DNA from: WTAW01 sp050115915
Lineage (GTDB): Bacteria; Acidobacteriota; Aminicenantia; Aminicenantales; Aminicenantaceae
Length of the DNA: 64,000 bases
Direction: 5' to 3'
NCBI GenBank assembly: GCA_050115915.1
Contig: JASFPP010000002.1
Coordinates: forward strand, 1 to 64,000
Below, piece after piece: positions 35,620-44,328 of this stretch (its first letter is position 1; every line of letters begins with the position of its first letter). The notes beneath the pieces were generated by a model. That model did not search any database. It was not told the DNA's origin and saw nothing but the letters and a program-made list of their open reading frames with translations. The position numbers and the translations under genes are program-made.

Positions 35620-36441
35620 TTACTTGGCCTTCTTTTTTGCCACGAGATATTTGCCACAGTTTTCACAGACATAGATATCATCGCTGCCTTCGATGGCCGA
35701 GCGCATCCCTGTGGCGACGTTGATAAAACAACCCTGGCAGGCCCCATCATCGAGCTCAGCGACGGCAAAACCATAACGCTCCATAAGCTTGTCGAACCTG
35801 TCCAAGAGAGCGCTATCGAGCTCATCCCGGATCAGGCTGGCTTGTCTCTGGAGTTCTTTCTTCTTGGTCTTATCTGCCTTTTTCATCTGCATCTCTATCT
35901 TTTGCAGCTTCCAGAGAAGTCTGGCCCGGCTTATGATCTTATCCGCCGGAGGAAGGAGTGTCAGTTCCACCTCACAGAGAATATCATGTAGCTCTTTCTT
36001 GCTCTTTGCATTAAAAATCCTTTCTCTGAATTTTGGCTTGATCAAAAACTGCGCCAATCCCGCAAAAAGATGGTTAAAAAGGCCGGGAATAGAAGGATTC
36101 CATACGATGAGAATGATGAGGTGGACTTTTTTGTCGTCAACCGCATCGAAATCCAATCCTTCCTTCGACCGACCGACAACAACAGCGATATCCCCCCCTG
36201 TGTTTAACCGTGCATGAGGAAGTGCAATACCATGCCCGATGGCCGTCGTGACCAGGCGCTCTCTATCGATGATCCGGGTGAGGACGGGTTTTTTGTTCTC
36301 TATGTATTTAAGCTTGACCAAAACATCCAGGAGTTCTTCCAGCGCCTGGATCTTATCGGTCGCCTTGAGGTTATAGATGACCTGCTCGACCTTTAAATAT
36401 TCACAAAAATATGCGTGTTTGGGAGTACTTTCTTTCTCCAT
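35620..36441 (-). CDS. fusion of PTS EIIA(Ntr)-like domain and coiled-coil C4 zinc ribbon
   Basis: 273 residues. The first 160 are an EIIA type-2 domain with phosphorylatable His76 in GIALPHARLN. A charged coiled coil (about 165-215) leads to a C4 zinc ribbon, CQGC and CENC (about 234-261), of the zf-RING_7/DUF164 kind. Both parts exist as separate proteins elsewhere: EIIA(Ntr) as a regulatory phosphocarrier, and the coiled-coil ribbon as a putative nucleic-acid-binding protein. The frame is continuous across the joint with no stop or shift. No EI, HPr or sugar EIIC gene is in the window, so a regulatory role is likelier than sugar uptake. Confidence 0.8.
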   Translation of the reverse strand: MEKESTPKHAYFCEYLKVEQVIYNLKATDKIQALEELLDVLVKLKYIENKKPVLTRIIDRERLVTTAIGHGIALPHARLNTGGDIAVVVGRSKEGLDFDAVDDKKVHLIILIVWNPSIPGLFNHLFAGLAQFLIKPKFRERIFNAKSKKELHDILCEVELTLLPPADKIISRARLLWKLQKIEMQMKKADKTKKKELQRQASLIRDELDSALLDRFDKLMERYGFAVAELDDGACQGCFINVATGMRSAIEGSDDIYVCENCGKYLVAKKKAK

Positions 36442-36513
36442 TGAAGATTATTCTAACACAAACTGAATTGTCTAAAAAGATAAAAATAAGAATTGGATGT
36501 TTTTGAGAGTGAA

Positions 36514-36529
36514 GTTTTTCCGGAAAAAC
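36514..36529. promoter_or_regulatory. perfect 16-bp palindrome upstream of the EIIA fusion gene
   Basis: GTTTTTCCGGAAAAAC is a perfect dyad, 73 bp before the ATG of the EIIA-zinc-ribbon gene and 12 bp after the PfkB stop. There is no T-run after it on the minus strand, so an operator is as likely as a weak terminator. Confidence 0.45.
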
Positions 36530-36541
36530 AAGCTGTGGTTA

Positions 36542-37462
36542 TTAAAGACCTTTGATAGCCCGACGAATCAGATCGAATGTCTCTCCAACACCTTTGACTG
36601 TTGTTGCCCGTGTAGCAAGCTCCACGCCGGCTTTAGCAGCAGAAAAAAGATCCATGCCGTCCGCTAACTCCTTGACGGTGGCCGCGCAAAACACATCCCC
36701 ACAGCCTGTGGTGTCTTTGACTTTGGCCGCAAGGGATGGGACAAGGAGCCGATCGTGCTCAGGAGTTATAACCCGAACGCCATCTCTCCCCAGTGTGAGG
36801 AACACGGCCTGGAGCCCCAGGTTGAAAGCGCTCTGTCCGAAGAGTTCGATCTCTTTGGCGGGAAGGTCCTGTCCTATTCGGCCCAGGAGGCACCCTAACT
36901 CCGCTCTATTGAGCTGAAGATAGGTCACTCCTCTGGCCCAATCTTTCCAGGGGACTTCGGAGAGAAATTTCCTGGGCGTCTTCAATTCTCTCGAAAGGAC
37001 GAGCGAGTGAATATCCAGCCAGATAGGACAATCTGCCGCATCTACAACCCTTCTCCAGTCGGAAAGAATGATATCAAATCCGGAATTGACTACAAAAACA
37101 AGCATGCGGAGACGGTTCAATCGCGCGAGAACTCCCTGAGGGTCGAGGGGAGGCACAACGGAGTTGAGGATTTCCTGTCTTTCTCCCATTTTCGGATAGT
37201 ACAGATGAACCTGATTTCCTGGACCCGGAACATACCGAATTCCTTCGTCATGGAAAGTGTCCCAACGGACTGTGGCTCTCCCCACAGGACCGACAAGATC
37301 TCTCCCCAGATTTGTAAAGAGAAGGACATGTTTTTCCAGTGCCGAAAGAACCGAAGCCTGGTAGAGAATGCCCCCGAGACCACGATAGACATCCCCTGCA
37401 TCTGAAGTGATCTTATCGAATGTAACCGTCCCGATCAAACCGATTTCCAACTTTTCCCTCAT
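36542..37462 (-). CDS. PfkB-family carbohydrate/nucleoside kinase
   Basis: 306-residue ribokinase-fold sugar or nucleoside kinase. It starts with IGLIGTVTFDKI and has a GGILYQAS segment. The ATP-site motif near the C-terminus is DTTGCGDVFCAA, with the catalytic Asp kept but the usual GAGD changed to GCGD. Substrate cannot be told from sequence. It is followed by the EIIA fusion gene on the same strand and preceded by a DUF362 gene. Confidence 0.85.
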   Translation of the reverse strand: MREKLEIGLIGTVTFDKITSDAGDVYRGLGGILYQASVLSALEKHVLLFTNLGRDLVGPVGRATVRWDTFHDEGIRYVPGPGNQVHLYYPKMGERQEILNSVVPPLDPQGVLARLNRLRMLVFVVNSGFDIILSDWRRVVDAADCPIWLDIHSLVLSRELKTPRKFLSEVPWKDWARGVTYLQLNRAELGCLLGRIGQDLPAKEIELFGQSAFNLGLQAVFLTLGRDGVRVITPEHDRLLVPSLAAKVKDTTGCGDVFCAATVKELADGMDLFSAAKAGVELATRATTVKGVGETFDLIRRAIKGL

Positions 37463-37521
37463 CGCTGAGATACCAATTTGTCTGAGAATGTGCAGCTAGC
37501 GGACCAAGATTAACGTAGGAT

Positions 37522-38571
37522 TTAGCCGAGCTCGACCTTTTCTAGCTCGATCCTCTCCAGATCACCAACGCCTACTCCCTTTTTTGCAGCCAAATCGATA
37601 TGATCGATAGGACGGCCCTCTTCCCGGAGTGTGCGATAGGCTCTGGACCTGCGTTCAGTCTGTATCGTTTTCAAGCCGACAGCATCCAGGGCGACAGGGT
37701 CAGAGCTCAACCAGATAGTCTTTGGCGTAAAGAGCGACCTCAAGTTTCTTGGCCGCGGGCCGCGATCATAACAGGCTTCGAGTCCATCCAGGATATGGAG
37801 CACGACTTTTTTCTTGACCTCGGGAAGCGCGCAAAAATCCGCGATAAAAGGCCCGATATGCTCAGGACCATGAAAACGGGCATTGTTCTCACACAATCCG
37901 TAGGCAAGGTTCTTCAGGCTAAGAGTCACACCGGATAAACCATGGTCTTTGAGGATCGGCATATTGATGATCTTATCGCATTCCTGGGTGAATATTCGAG
38001 AGAAATAGGAATCGGTTCCCCCTTCCTCCCTCTTTTCCGGATTGTCATGCTCCGAAGAATAAACGACATCTTTATCCAGGCGCTCCGAAATCAGCTCATC
38101 TTCGGGGATGGTCCCATAACATCGTACCCCTTCGCCGGTGGTGTTGAATTCGAATTCACAAGCGGACATGTGTTTTTCGAATCGATCCCACACCAAAATG
38201 TTGTTTGCCTTGATACCGAATTCTATGAGTTCATCCGCAACTGCACGTATGAGTTCGTGATGGGTGAATAATAGAGGACGGCCTAAAGTGTTTATTTTAA
38301 GCCCGACCTTATCTTTGGGATTCAGGAACTCTGCCCAAGGATTCTCCGAGCGGGTCAATCTCTCAATCCCTTCTCTTATCATGGATCTGACAATCTCTCC
38401 ATCCAGTATCCGTCCTGCTTGAACAGCTTCTGGGTGTCTAACTTCAACGACTTTTGCGGTTCGTGAGTCCTGGGCGCCAAGTCTTAAACCCGATTGAAGA
38501 GCAACCCCCGCGCCCAAAACCGCAGTGGAACTTTTTTTGATAAATTCACGTCGATCGATTCTTTTTCTCAC
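37522..38571 (-). CDS. Tat-exported DUF362 protein
   Basis: 349 residues. I start it at the GTG at 38571: GGAGG is five bases upstream and translation then begins exactly at a Tat signal, RIDRREFIKKSSTAVLGAG. The longer open frame to 38790 would run through the structured element and is rejected. The DUF362 domain (KVVEVRHPEA, KINTLGRPL, NMPILKDHGLSGVTLSLKN, LDGLEACYDRGP) is found in exported proteins often near Fe-S enzymes, of unknown chemistry. A paralogue is encoded at 52335. Confidence 0.82.
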   Translation of the reverse strand: MRKRIDRREFIKKSSTAVLGAGVALQSGLRLGAQDSRTAKVVEVRHPEAVQAGRILDGEIVRSMIREGIERLTRSENPWAEFLNPKDKVGLKINTLGRPLLFTHHELIRAVADELIEFGIKANNILVWDRFEKHMSACEFEFNTTGEGVRCYGTIPEDELISERLDKDVVYSSEHDNPEKREEGGTDSYFSRIFTQECDKIINMPILKDHGLSGVTLSLKNLAYGLCENNARFHGPEHIGPFIADFCALPEVKKKVVLHILDGLEACYDRGPRPRNLRSLFTPKTIWLSSDPVALDAVGLKTIQTERRSRAYRTLREEGRPIDHIDLAAKKGVGVGDLERIELEKVELG

Positions 38572-38653
38572 TCTTTCCTCCAACATTTCAGAATACACTA
38601 TTATTCTCATCAACTCAATATAATTTCCGGCCAGGAGTCCGAAACGCTGTTTT

Positions 38654-38803
38654 GGGTGTTCCGCTCGCGAGGTGGAGGTCATCGTATGGAGGGCTCTGTG
38701 CGGATAGGGCACATTGAGGAGCATATTCCCAATACGTGCCGTTTGAGAAACGATCCCTACAGAGGATTTCATTCCCTTATCCATCGCCATTTTCGGAAAA
38801 CCC
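38654..38803 (+). repeat. ~150-nt structured intergenic element, copy Y
   Basis: Lies in the 313-bp gap between divergent genes. GGGTGTTCC (38654-38662) pairs with GGAAAACCC (38795-38803) to close it. GGTGGAG (38671-38677) can pair near CCATCGCC, CTCTGT with ACAGAG, and GGCAC with GTGCC. GGTGGAG and CGTATGGAGGGCT (38683-38695) are shared with the element at 53427 at the same offsets (17 and 29 bases from the 5' end). It could be a structured RNA or a MITE-like repeat. Confidence 0.55.
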
Positions 38804-38813
38804 CTATTAAAAG

Positions 38814-38842
38814 TTGACGGCAGGAAATGATTGGAATAGTAT
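38814..38842 (+). promoter_or_regulatory. candidate promoter of the DUF6305 gene
   Basis: TTGACG (38814-38819), 17-bp spacer and TAGTAT (38837-38842), just after the structured element and 42 bp before the GTG start. The -10 is a poor match. Confidence 0.35.
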
Positions 38843-38884
38843 AGAAATCATCAAGCACTCACTGCTAAAGAGAAGGAGAGCGCC

Positions 38885-39514
38885 GTGAAACATACAACAA
38901 GACTTATTCTGTCGCTGGCCCTATTATTCCTGGTTTTTAGTACCTGGGAACCTCTTGCTGCCGAACAGGCGGATTCGCCTAAAGCAGAGCTTCCTGTGAT
39001 CGTGACATCGTGCGGGCAGAGTCCTGGGGCAACAATGCTGAAGGTTATTTTTATGAGGATGAAGCTTGAGCACCAGCCCAAGGCTTTCGCAATCAAGGAA
39101 CTGGCCACTGCATCTGATCTCAAAGCAGCGAAAGAAGCGGGAACTCCCTATAAATCCATAATCATTGTGATGGGGGCAAGCCTTAAAGGAATGGGAGCTG
39201 CGGGGATTTCTATGGATGACGAGATCTCCCGAACCGAAGCGCTCATCGCAGAGGCTCGTAATCAAGGGATCAAGATCATAGGTGCTCATATCGAAGGCAT
39301 TAAGAGGCGCGCACAAGGGGCTGCCACCGGAGACAACACGGACGAACAGAGCATCGATACGGTTGCGCCCAACTCTCAAATCCTCATCGTCCGTAAGGAC
39401 GGGAATGAAGACCACCGATTCACCATAATCGCCGATGACAAAGACATTCCACTTATTCTCGTTGAGAAAAACCTAGACCTCATCCCGGAACTCCAGAAAA
39501 TCTTTGTGGACTAG
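38885..39514 (+). CDS. exported DUF6305-family protein
   Basis: 209 residues from a GTG at 38885 with AAGGAG upstream. A Sec signal peptide (about 1-26, ending PLAA) precedes a Rossmann-like alpha/beta domain: PVIVTSCGQSPGATMLKVI, a SIIIVMGASLKGMGAAG strand-loop, RTEALIAEARNQGIKIIGAH and a late PLILVEKNLDLI. DUF6305 has no proven function. The signal plus nucleotide-like fold suggests a periplasmic ligand-binding component. It heads the run that leads to the permease and metallohydrolase genes opposite pgsBCW. Confidence 0.75.
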   Translation: MKHTTRLILSLALLFLVFSTWEPLAAEQADSPKAELPVIVTSCGQSPGATMLKVIFMRMKLEHQPKAFAIKELATASDLKAAKEAGTPYKSIIIVMGASLKGMGAAGISMDDEISRTEALIAEARNQGIKIIGAHIEGIKRRAQGAATGDNTDEQSIDTVAPNSQILIVRKDGNEDHRFTIIADDKDIPLILVEKNLDLIPELQKIFVD

Positions 39515-39586
39515 ATTTTTTTAAGCGATACTTTCTGTTAAAATAACAGCGGTATCCTGTTTGAGCTCTGCAGGGGACAGAGAGAT

Positions 39587-39612
39587 AAAAAGAGTGCGGA
39601 ATCCGCTCTTTT
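39587..39612 (+). terminator. possible terminator hairpin after DUF6305
   Basis: AAAAGAGTGCGGA pairs with TCCGCTCTTTT with one bulged T. The T-run is only four bases, so termination would be partial. Confidence 0.35.
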
Positions 39613-39676
39613 GACCGACTAAAGGTATAAAGCCGTTTGAACGCATGAATTCGACCAAGATGCGGAAGAGAACACT

Positions 39677-40264
39677 ATGCCAGATATTTTAGGACAAATA
39701 ACCCTTGTCAACATTCTCAGTGTTCTGCTATTGATCGCCTCCATATGGTTACTTTTGATCATCATTCAGAAAAAAACCGGATACATGTTCAGGGGAATGG
39801 TTTTTTTCCTTTTTGTGTTGCTGGCCTTGATCTACTTTCAGCAGAGCGACGCGAAAAAGTACACTCTCTCCGATATCAGGTATGCCCTTTTCCCCGTAAA
39901 AAGCCTCATGCTGAATTACCATACTGAGGAGGATTCCCATGTAGGGACCATCGTCCGCTATGTCTTCGACGATCCCAAACCGAGAATACCTGTGTCCATG
40001 GATAAAAGCGGCAAGTACTTCCATATAACGAATATAACTATTGTCAACGAGATACTCAGCGAGATGAGATTGCCCCGTGTCAAAAAGGGGGCTCAAGAGC
40101 TTGTCTCGATCACAGGTTCAAGCGCACACAAAAACCTCTACCGCTGGGAAGATTATCCCAGAGGGATCCTGCTCCTTGAGCGGACGATTTGCAGAAACAG
40201 AGAGACCCTCGATACATTCAACTGCCTGGCTGCCATCACCATCAGGAAAAAATACCGCCAATAG
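39677..40264 (+). CDS. membrane-anchored protein of unknown function
   Basis: 195 residues with two N-terminal hydrophobic helices (about 10-31 and 38-55) and a 135-residue mainly beta soluble part. No catalytic motif is seen. The segment SHVGTIVRYVFDDPKPRIPV and a paired Cys late (TICRNRETLDTFNCLAA) are its only marks. It sits between DUF6305 and the DctM-like permease on the same strand, which suggests an accessory role in that system. I do not recognise the family. Confidence 0.6.
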   Translation: MPDILGQITLVNILSVLLLIASIWLLLIIIQKKTGYMFRGMVFFLFVLLALIYFQQSDAKKYTLSDIRYALFPVKSLMLNYHTEEDSHVGTIVRYVFDDPKPRIPVSMDKSGKYFHITNITIVNEILSEMRLPRVKKGAQELVSITGSSAHKNLYRWEDYPRGILLLERTICRNRETLDTFNCLAAITIRKKYRQ

Positions 40265-40328
40265 CTTTCCTCTCCTATGGAAATATTGCATTTCCTTAAG
40301 ATATCAACTACATTAGAGAATCTGCCCA

Positions 40329-41615
40329 ATGTCTGTTCCTACAGAAATTATCTTCGTGGTGATGGTTGTCTGCTATATCATCCCGAAATCTCTTAAAGTC
40401 TCCACAGAGCTATCCATGTTTATCTCCGCCATTGCCGGCGGGATCGTGGGAGGCGTGGGCATTCCTGCCCGTCATATTGCCGAAGGAGCCTTCACCTATC
40501 TGGATATCATTCTCATTTTTATCACGGCGACGTTTTTCATGAATCTTCTCAAAGAGTCCGGAGGTATCGCCTATGTCGTAAGGGGAATCATCCAAAAGTT
40601 TTACAGAAGAAAATCGATCCTCTTCGTCCTCATCACGTTCCTCCTTCTCCTGCCAGGCGCCCTGACAGGAGCGGGAAGTGTCACCGTGCTGATCACAGGA
40701 GGAATGATCGCCATTGTTTTGGGATACATGGGCCTTTCCAGGCCCAAAACTGCGGCCATCATTTTTATAATCGCTGGATTGAGTGCCGCCGCTCCCCCTG
40801 TCAGTCTATGGGCCATGCTGGCAGCGGCAGGTGTCAACATGCCTTACGTGGGATTTTTTCTGCCTCTCCTTATCCCCTGTGTCGTGCTTTCCCTACTGAC
40901 GATCTTTATTCTCGGATGGCGAGGCAAACCCGTGGACCTGGAAAAAGTCCTGATGGAACTCCCGGAGGCTCCCCCTCGGATGAACTGGATCAAGGTCGTC
41001 CTGCCGTTTCTCGTTTTTTTTGTACTCGTTCTCGCAGGACGGATATGGCCCCATTCACTACCTGTTGTCGGCCTTCCCATGATGTTCGTGGCGGCAGCCA
41101 TCGTTACATATATTCTTTCCCCTTTGAAGCTCAACATCTTTGACACGGCCAGTGATACTGTGCACCAACTTTTGCCCCTTATCGGCACCCTCACTTGTGT
41201 GGGGATATTGGTTCAGATCATGACCCTCACGGGCGTGCGAGGCCTGATCGCCATTACGGTGGTTACGCTGCCAATATTGATCGTGTTTGGCTCTCTTTTC
41301 CTGGTCCTCCCTGTTTCAGAAGCCGTTCTCATGTGGGGTGCCGCCCCTGTGCTCGGCGTTCCTCTGGTCCTGCTTTTTAACACCATAGGCCTCAATCCCA
41401 TAGTGGCCCTTGCGGGCATGAGCGTGATCTGGCCGCTCGGGGATGCTCTGCCGCCCACAGCGATCATCGGCCGTCTGACAAAAGACACGGTGGAGATGGA
41501 AGAACCCTACGGCCACATGCTCAAACACTGTTTGGTCCCTGCAATCCTTATCATGATCCTGGGGACGCTCATGGTAATCTTCAGCAAAGAGCTGAGTTTT
41601 TTAACTTTATTATAG
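40329..41615 (+). CDS. DctM/TRAP-like large permease
   Basis: 428-residue polytopic membrane protein of the ion-transporter superfamily that includes TRAP large subunits. It shows about 11-12 helices and family-like segments such as LLLPGALTGAGSVTVLITGG, AAAPPVSLWAMLAAAGVNMP and late GDALPPTAIIGR. No DctP solute-binding protein or separate DctQ gene is next to it, so it is not a standard TRAP operon. The exported DUF6305 protein and the 195-aa membrane protein occupy the positions where those would be expected. Possible cargo is glutamate or a short polymer fragment (inference). Confidence 0.75.
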   Translation: MSVPTEIIFVVMVVCYIIPKSLKVSTELSMFISAIAGGIVGGVGIPARHIAEGAFTYLDIILIFITATFFMNLLKESGGIAYVVRGIIQKFYRRKSILFVLITFLLLLPGALTGAGSVTVLITGGMIAIVLGYMGLSRPKTAAIIFIIAGLSAAAPPVSLWAMLAAAGVNMPYVGFFLPLLIPCVVLSLLTIFILGWRGKPVDLEKVLMELPEAPPRMNWIKVVLPFLVFFVLVLAGRIWPHSLPVVGLPMMFVAAAIVTYILSPLKLNIFDTASDTVHQLLPLIGTLTCVGILVQIMTLTGVRGLIAITVVTLPILIVFGSLFLVLPVSEAVLMWGAAPVLGVPLVLLFNTIGLNPIVALAGMSVIWPLGDALPPTAIIGRLTKDTVEMEEPYGHMLKHCLVPAILIMILGTLMVIFSKELSFLTLL

Positions 41616-41647
41616 ATAGCAGAAGCCGATGTTAATCCACTCCAAAT

Positions 41648-41766
41648 ATTCAAAAAGGAGGAGCAAAACCGACGGGCGAAATTAATAAGGAGACGAGGCC
41701 AACCCACCCCGCCCATTCAAAAAGGTGGAGGAAGCGGCCAAATAGAGATATTAAGAAGGAGACGAG
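41648..41766 (+). repeat. imperfect 67-bp tandem repeat in the leader of the 49-aa gene
   Basis: Two units begin ATTCAAAAAGG (41648 and 41715) and end AAGGAGACGAG (41687-41697 and 41756-41766). The second AAGGAGA is the likely ribosome-binding site for the ATG at 41773. The first repeats the same signal with no start codon behind it. Confidence 0.6.
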
Positions 41767-41772
41767 ATTAAA

Positions 41773-41922
41773 ATGGGAATTACAGTGCTATATTATCTTC
41801 TAACAGGAGCTATCGCTTTTCTGATGATCCACAATTTTATCCGGAGCAAAAAGTGGCAGGAAGAGGCACTCTATATCCTCGTGCTTTTGCCTTTCCTTCT
41901 CCGGCTTTTCCGGTTGAAATAG
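41773..41922 (+). CDS. 49-aa membrane peptide, candidate PgsE-like subunit
   Basis: Short frame with AAGGAGA 11 bases upstream and a stop 10 bp before the metallohydrolase gene. The peptide has a first hydrophobic helix (VLYYLLTGAIAFLMI), a charged loop (RSKKWQEE) and a second (ALYILVLLPFLLRLF). Its size and membrane character resemble PgsE/CapE, the short fourth protein of the Bacillus poly-gamma-glutamate synthase. Pgs genes lie opposite, 2.4-4 kb away. The match is by size and setting only; no sequence similarity to PgsE is claimed. Confidence 0.6.
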   Translation: MGITVLYYLLTGAIAFLMIHNFIRSKKWQEEALYILVLLPFLLRLFRLK

Positions 41923-41931
41923 AGGCAATCG

Positions 41932-43104
41932 ATGTGCGCTCCTACACGCCCCCTTTTCCGAAAGACATCAATCGCTGCCCTGGGACTCGCTCTCCTCATC
42001 GCTGCAGGGATCAGTTTTTTCCAGAGCCGTAATCTGAAAGAGGCCGTTGTCCTCGGCCCAGCAGTAAGCGAGGTCAAACGTCTGAGCGACTATTTTTCGG
42101 GTATAAAAGGGACGGTCAACGATTCGTTTGTCTATGTTCTCGAAGGCAAACAAAAAGGCGGGACTTTCCTTCTCCTCGGAGGAACACACCCTGAAGAGCC
42201 TGCCGCGCGCCTTGCCGCCTGGATCTTTGTGGAGAACGTACGCGTCGCGCAGGGCAGACTTTATGTCATCCTCTCCGCAAACCGGAGCGGAACGACGGTC
42301 ACCCGTTTGGGGGGAGGCTATCCGCCGGACTACACCATAGACACTCCCTGGGGAGGAAAAAAATTCCGGATGGGGGACCGCTGGTCCAATCCCCTGGACC
42401 AATGGCCGGATCCAGAAGTTTACATCCATTACCCGAGCAGACAGGAGCTGGCCTACGTGGACATCAGGAACTTGAACCGCACATGGCCCGGCCGCGCCAA
42501 TGGCACTCTAACAGAGAAGACATGTTATGCAATGACCGAGCTAATCCGCAGGGAAGAGGTGGATATTGTGATAGACCTGCACGAAGCTGAACTCCAGTAT
42601 CCTGTCATCAGTTGTATTGTCGCTCACGAGAAGGGACAGGATCTGGCGGCTTTGGCCTCGATGATGATAAGCGGCACCGAGGGCTTCGATATCGGGATGG
42701 AAAAATCCCCTTATGCGCTCAGGGGACTCTCTCACAGGGAGATTGGAGACAACACAGATGCCATATCTCTCCTTTTCGAGACCCCAGAGCCATTCCTGGA
42801 TGCCACTCGCGGGCGGACGGATAGAGCGCTGCTCCTCGAGGGGAAAGACCCATTCGTCATGAAGGCCGGAGAACACGGGCTTCTCTTCGAAAAGATGGAT
42901 GAAAACGGGTGGCCCATCGATAAACGTGTGGGCAGGCACTGCTCATCCGTGCTGCATATCGCAGAGCTCTGGACAGAAGAACGCCCGGAGAGGGGAATCC
43001 AAATGACGAACATTCCCCGCTATCTGGAGATCCTTGAAAAAGGCACCGGTTTCTATCTCCACGATCCCTCGAAGGCCGCAGCTGATAGAATCCGTTACGA
43101 ATAA
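41932..43104 (+). CDS. AstE/AspA-type (M14-like) metallohydrolase with N-terminal anchor
   Basis: 390 residues. A hydrophobic anchor or signal (about 13-27, AALGLALLIAAGISFF) precedes a succinylglutamate desuccinylase/aspartoacylase-like zinc domain: GGTHPEEPAARLAAWI (His and Glu), NRSGTTVTR, RNLNRTWPG and third ligand DLHEAELQYP. Relatives cleave N-acyl amino acids; M14-fold enzymes also include poly-gamma-glutamate hydrolases. Being anchored outside and next to pgs genes, it may trim or recycle the polymer (inference). It converges with pgsW across only 44 bp. Confidence 0.78.
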   Translation: MCAPTRPLFRKTSIAALGLALLIAAGISFFQSRNLKEAVVLGPAVSEVKRLSDYFSGIKGTVNDSFVYVLEGKQKGGTFLLLGGTHPEEPAARLAAWIFVENVRVAQGRLYVILSANRSGTTVTRLGGGYPPDYTIDTPWGGKKFRMGDRWSNPLDQWPDPEVYIHYPSRQELAYVDIRNLNRTWPGRANGTLTEKTCYAMTELIRREEVDIVIDLHEAELQYPVISCIVAHEKGQDLAALASMMISGTEGFDIGMEKSPYALRGLSHREIGDNTDAISLLFETPEPFLDATRGRTDRALLLEGKDPFVMKAGEHGLLFEKMDENGWPIDKRVGRHCSSVLHIAELWTEERPERGIQMTNIPRYLEILEKGTGFYLHDPSKAAADRIRYE

Positions 43105-43148
43105 GCTCCTGGGATCTCATCCGCAAGATTCCCCTCTAGTCTCAAGGT

Positions 43149-44267
43149 TTAAGTCTTGTCTATACCGGATTTACGCTTCCGCAAAGTTGCCAGTACGAGA
43201 AAGACAAGGATAATGTAGGCCGCTCCCCATCCGAGTATAAATTCCTGTCTCTCTCCTGTGATCCTGTAGAGCGCCCCCTCTCCCGGAGAGGGCAGAGGTG
43301 ACGGATCCCATTCGAGGCCGTAACGGTCTATAAGGCCTCTCATATACAGGAGATGGATCACAGGAATCCCCCGAGCAGCCATTTCATAGAGCACACCTCT
43401 TCGCTCCGGCGGGGGGAATTTATCGATCAAGTTCAGGCCGGGCCTCAAGTGTAAGACCATCGAATCGTTACCCATGTTAGCCCAGCTGCCACCAATGTTT
43501 ATGAAAGCTTTAATTTTTTTTGCGTTGGCGGCTCTTTCATAAATCTCCATCCGTAAGGCCACGTTCCGGGCAAAGTCGGGCTCATTGAGGGAAAGCAATT
43601 CACTCCTGTGGAGATCATCCCAGAGGAGCTGCCGCCCGCTCTCATCCATGTCCTCACCCATATCTCCTTCTCCGCCAAGGGATAGTACGAGTGGAGGCTG
43701 GCTGAAAAGGCCGCTTTGTTCCAAACACCGCCACATGTGAATCCAATGAAACCGAGGATGGTTGGCCCCCCATTGTGACGCGCCGAGTGAGGATATCCAG
43801 AGTGCATCGAGGCCCAGCGTTTCGAGTGCTGCCAGCGATGCAATTATCAGAGCGGGAAAGGAGCCCGAGGCTCCGACAGCGATACAATCGCCCTCTCGGA
43901 CATCGCATTCCCCGAGCAGCCTGACGACAAGTCCCGCTAGATTGGGATTCGTGCTTGTTCTCTTCGATCCCAGATTACCCATCGAAGTCGTGATTGCGGA
44001 ATTTTCCATCCCGATAAGCCCGGTTCCGTTGATATCCGTGCTTCTATCGAGACTGAGCCCTCTTTCCTGACGGCAGGCTTTTAGTGCATCTGTCGCGTCC
44101 TCCATGAGTTTCGACGCCTGCACCATATCGTTTCTCAGCCTGTCGGGCCCTTTCTGTGGGAGGAATTTCCATAACACAAAAAAGGCAACGCTCAACGCAC
44201 AGAGGATATAGATCACACGATCGTGACTATTTGCGTTCTCTCTGGGAAATCTTTTCTGTGCCCACAT
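43149..44267 (-). CDS. pgsW: poly-gamma-glutamate system protein (PgsW-type)
   Basis: 372 residues with helices at both ends (about 18-37 and 345-361) and a soluble centre. The centre has TGLIGMENSAITTSMG, DCIAVGASGSFPALIIASLA and SLGASQWGANHPRFHWIHM. I recognise it as the protein family that accompanies pgsB and pgsC outside Bacillus. Its biochemical role is not established. It follows pgsC by 61 bp on the same strand. Confidence 0.75.
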   Translation of the reverse strand: MWAQKRFPRENANSHDRVIYILCALSVAFFVLWKFLPQKGPDRLRNDMVQASKLMEDATDALKACRQERGLSLDRSTDINGTGLIGMENSAITTSMGNLGSKRTSTNPNLAGLVVRLLGECDVREGDCIAVGASGSFPALIIASLAALETLGLDALWISSLGASQWGANHPRFHWIHMWRCLEQSGLFSQPPLVLSLGGEGDMGEDMDESGRQLLWDDLHRSELLSLNEPDFARNVALRMEIYERAANAKKIKAFINIGGSWANMGNDSMVLHLRPGLNLIDKFPPPERRGVLYEMAARGIPVIHLLYMRGLIDRYGLEWDPSPLPSPGEGALYRITGERQEFILGWGAAYIILVFLVLATLRKRKSGIDKT

Positions 44268-44328
44268 TTTTTGTGCTCTCTAATTCTTCACTTTTTTCAC
44301 CCAAGTTCCAAATAAAAACGTTTCGGTG

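Noticed and set aside
38572..38790. 73-codon N-terminal extension of the first DUF362 gene
   Set aside because: It translates structured element Y; the GTG at 38571 with GGAGG begins exactly at the Tat signal.
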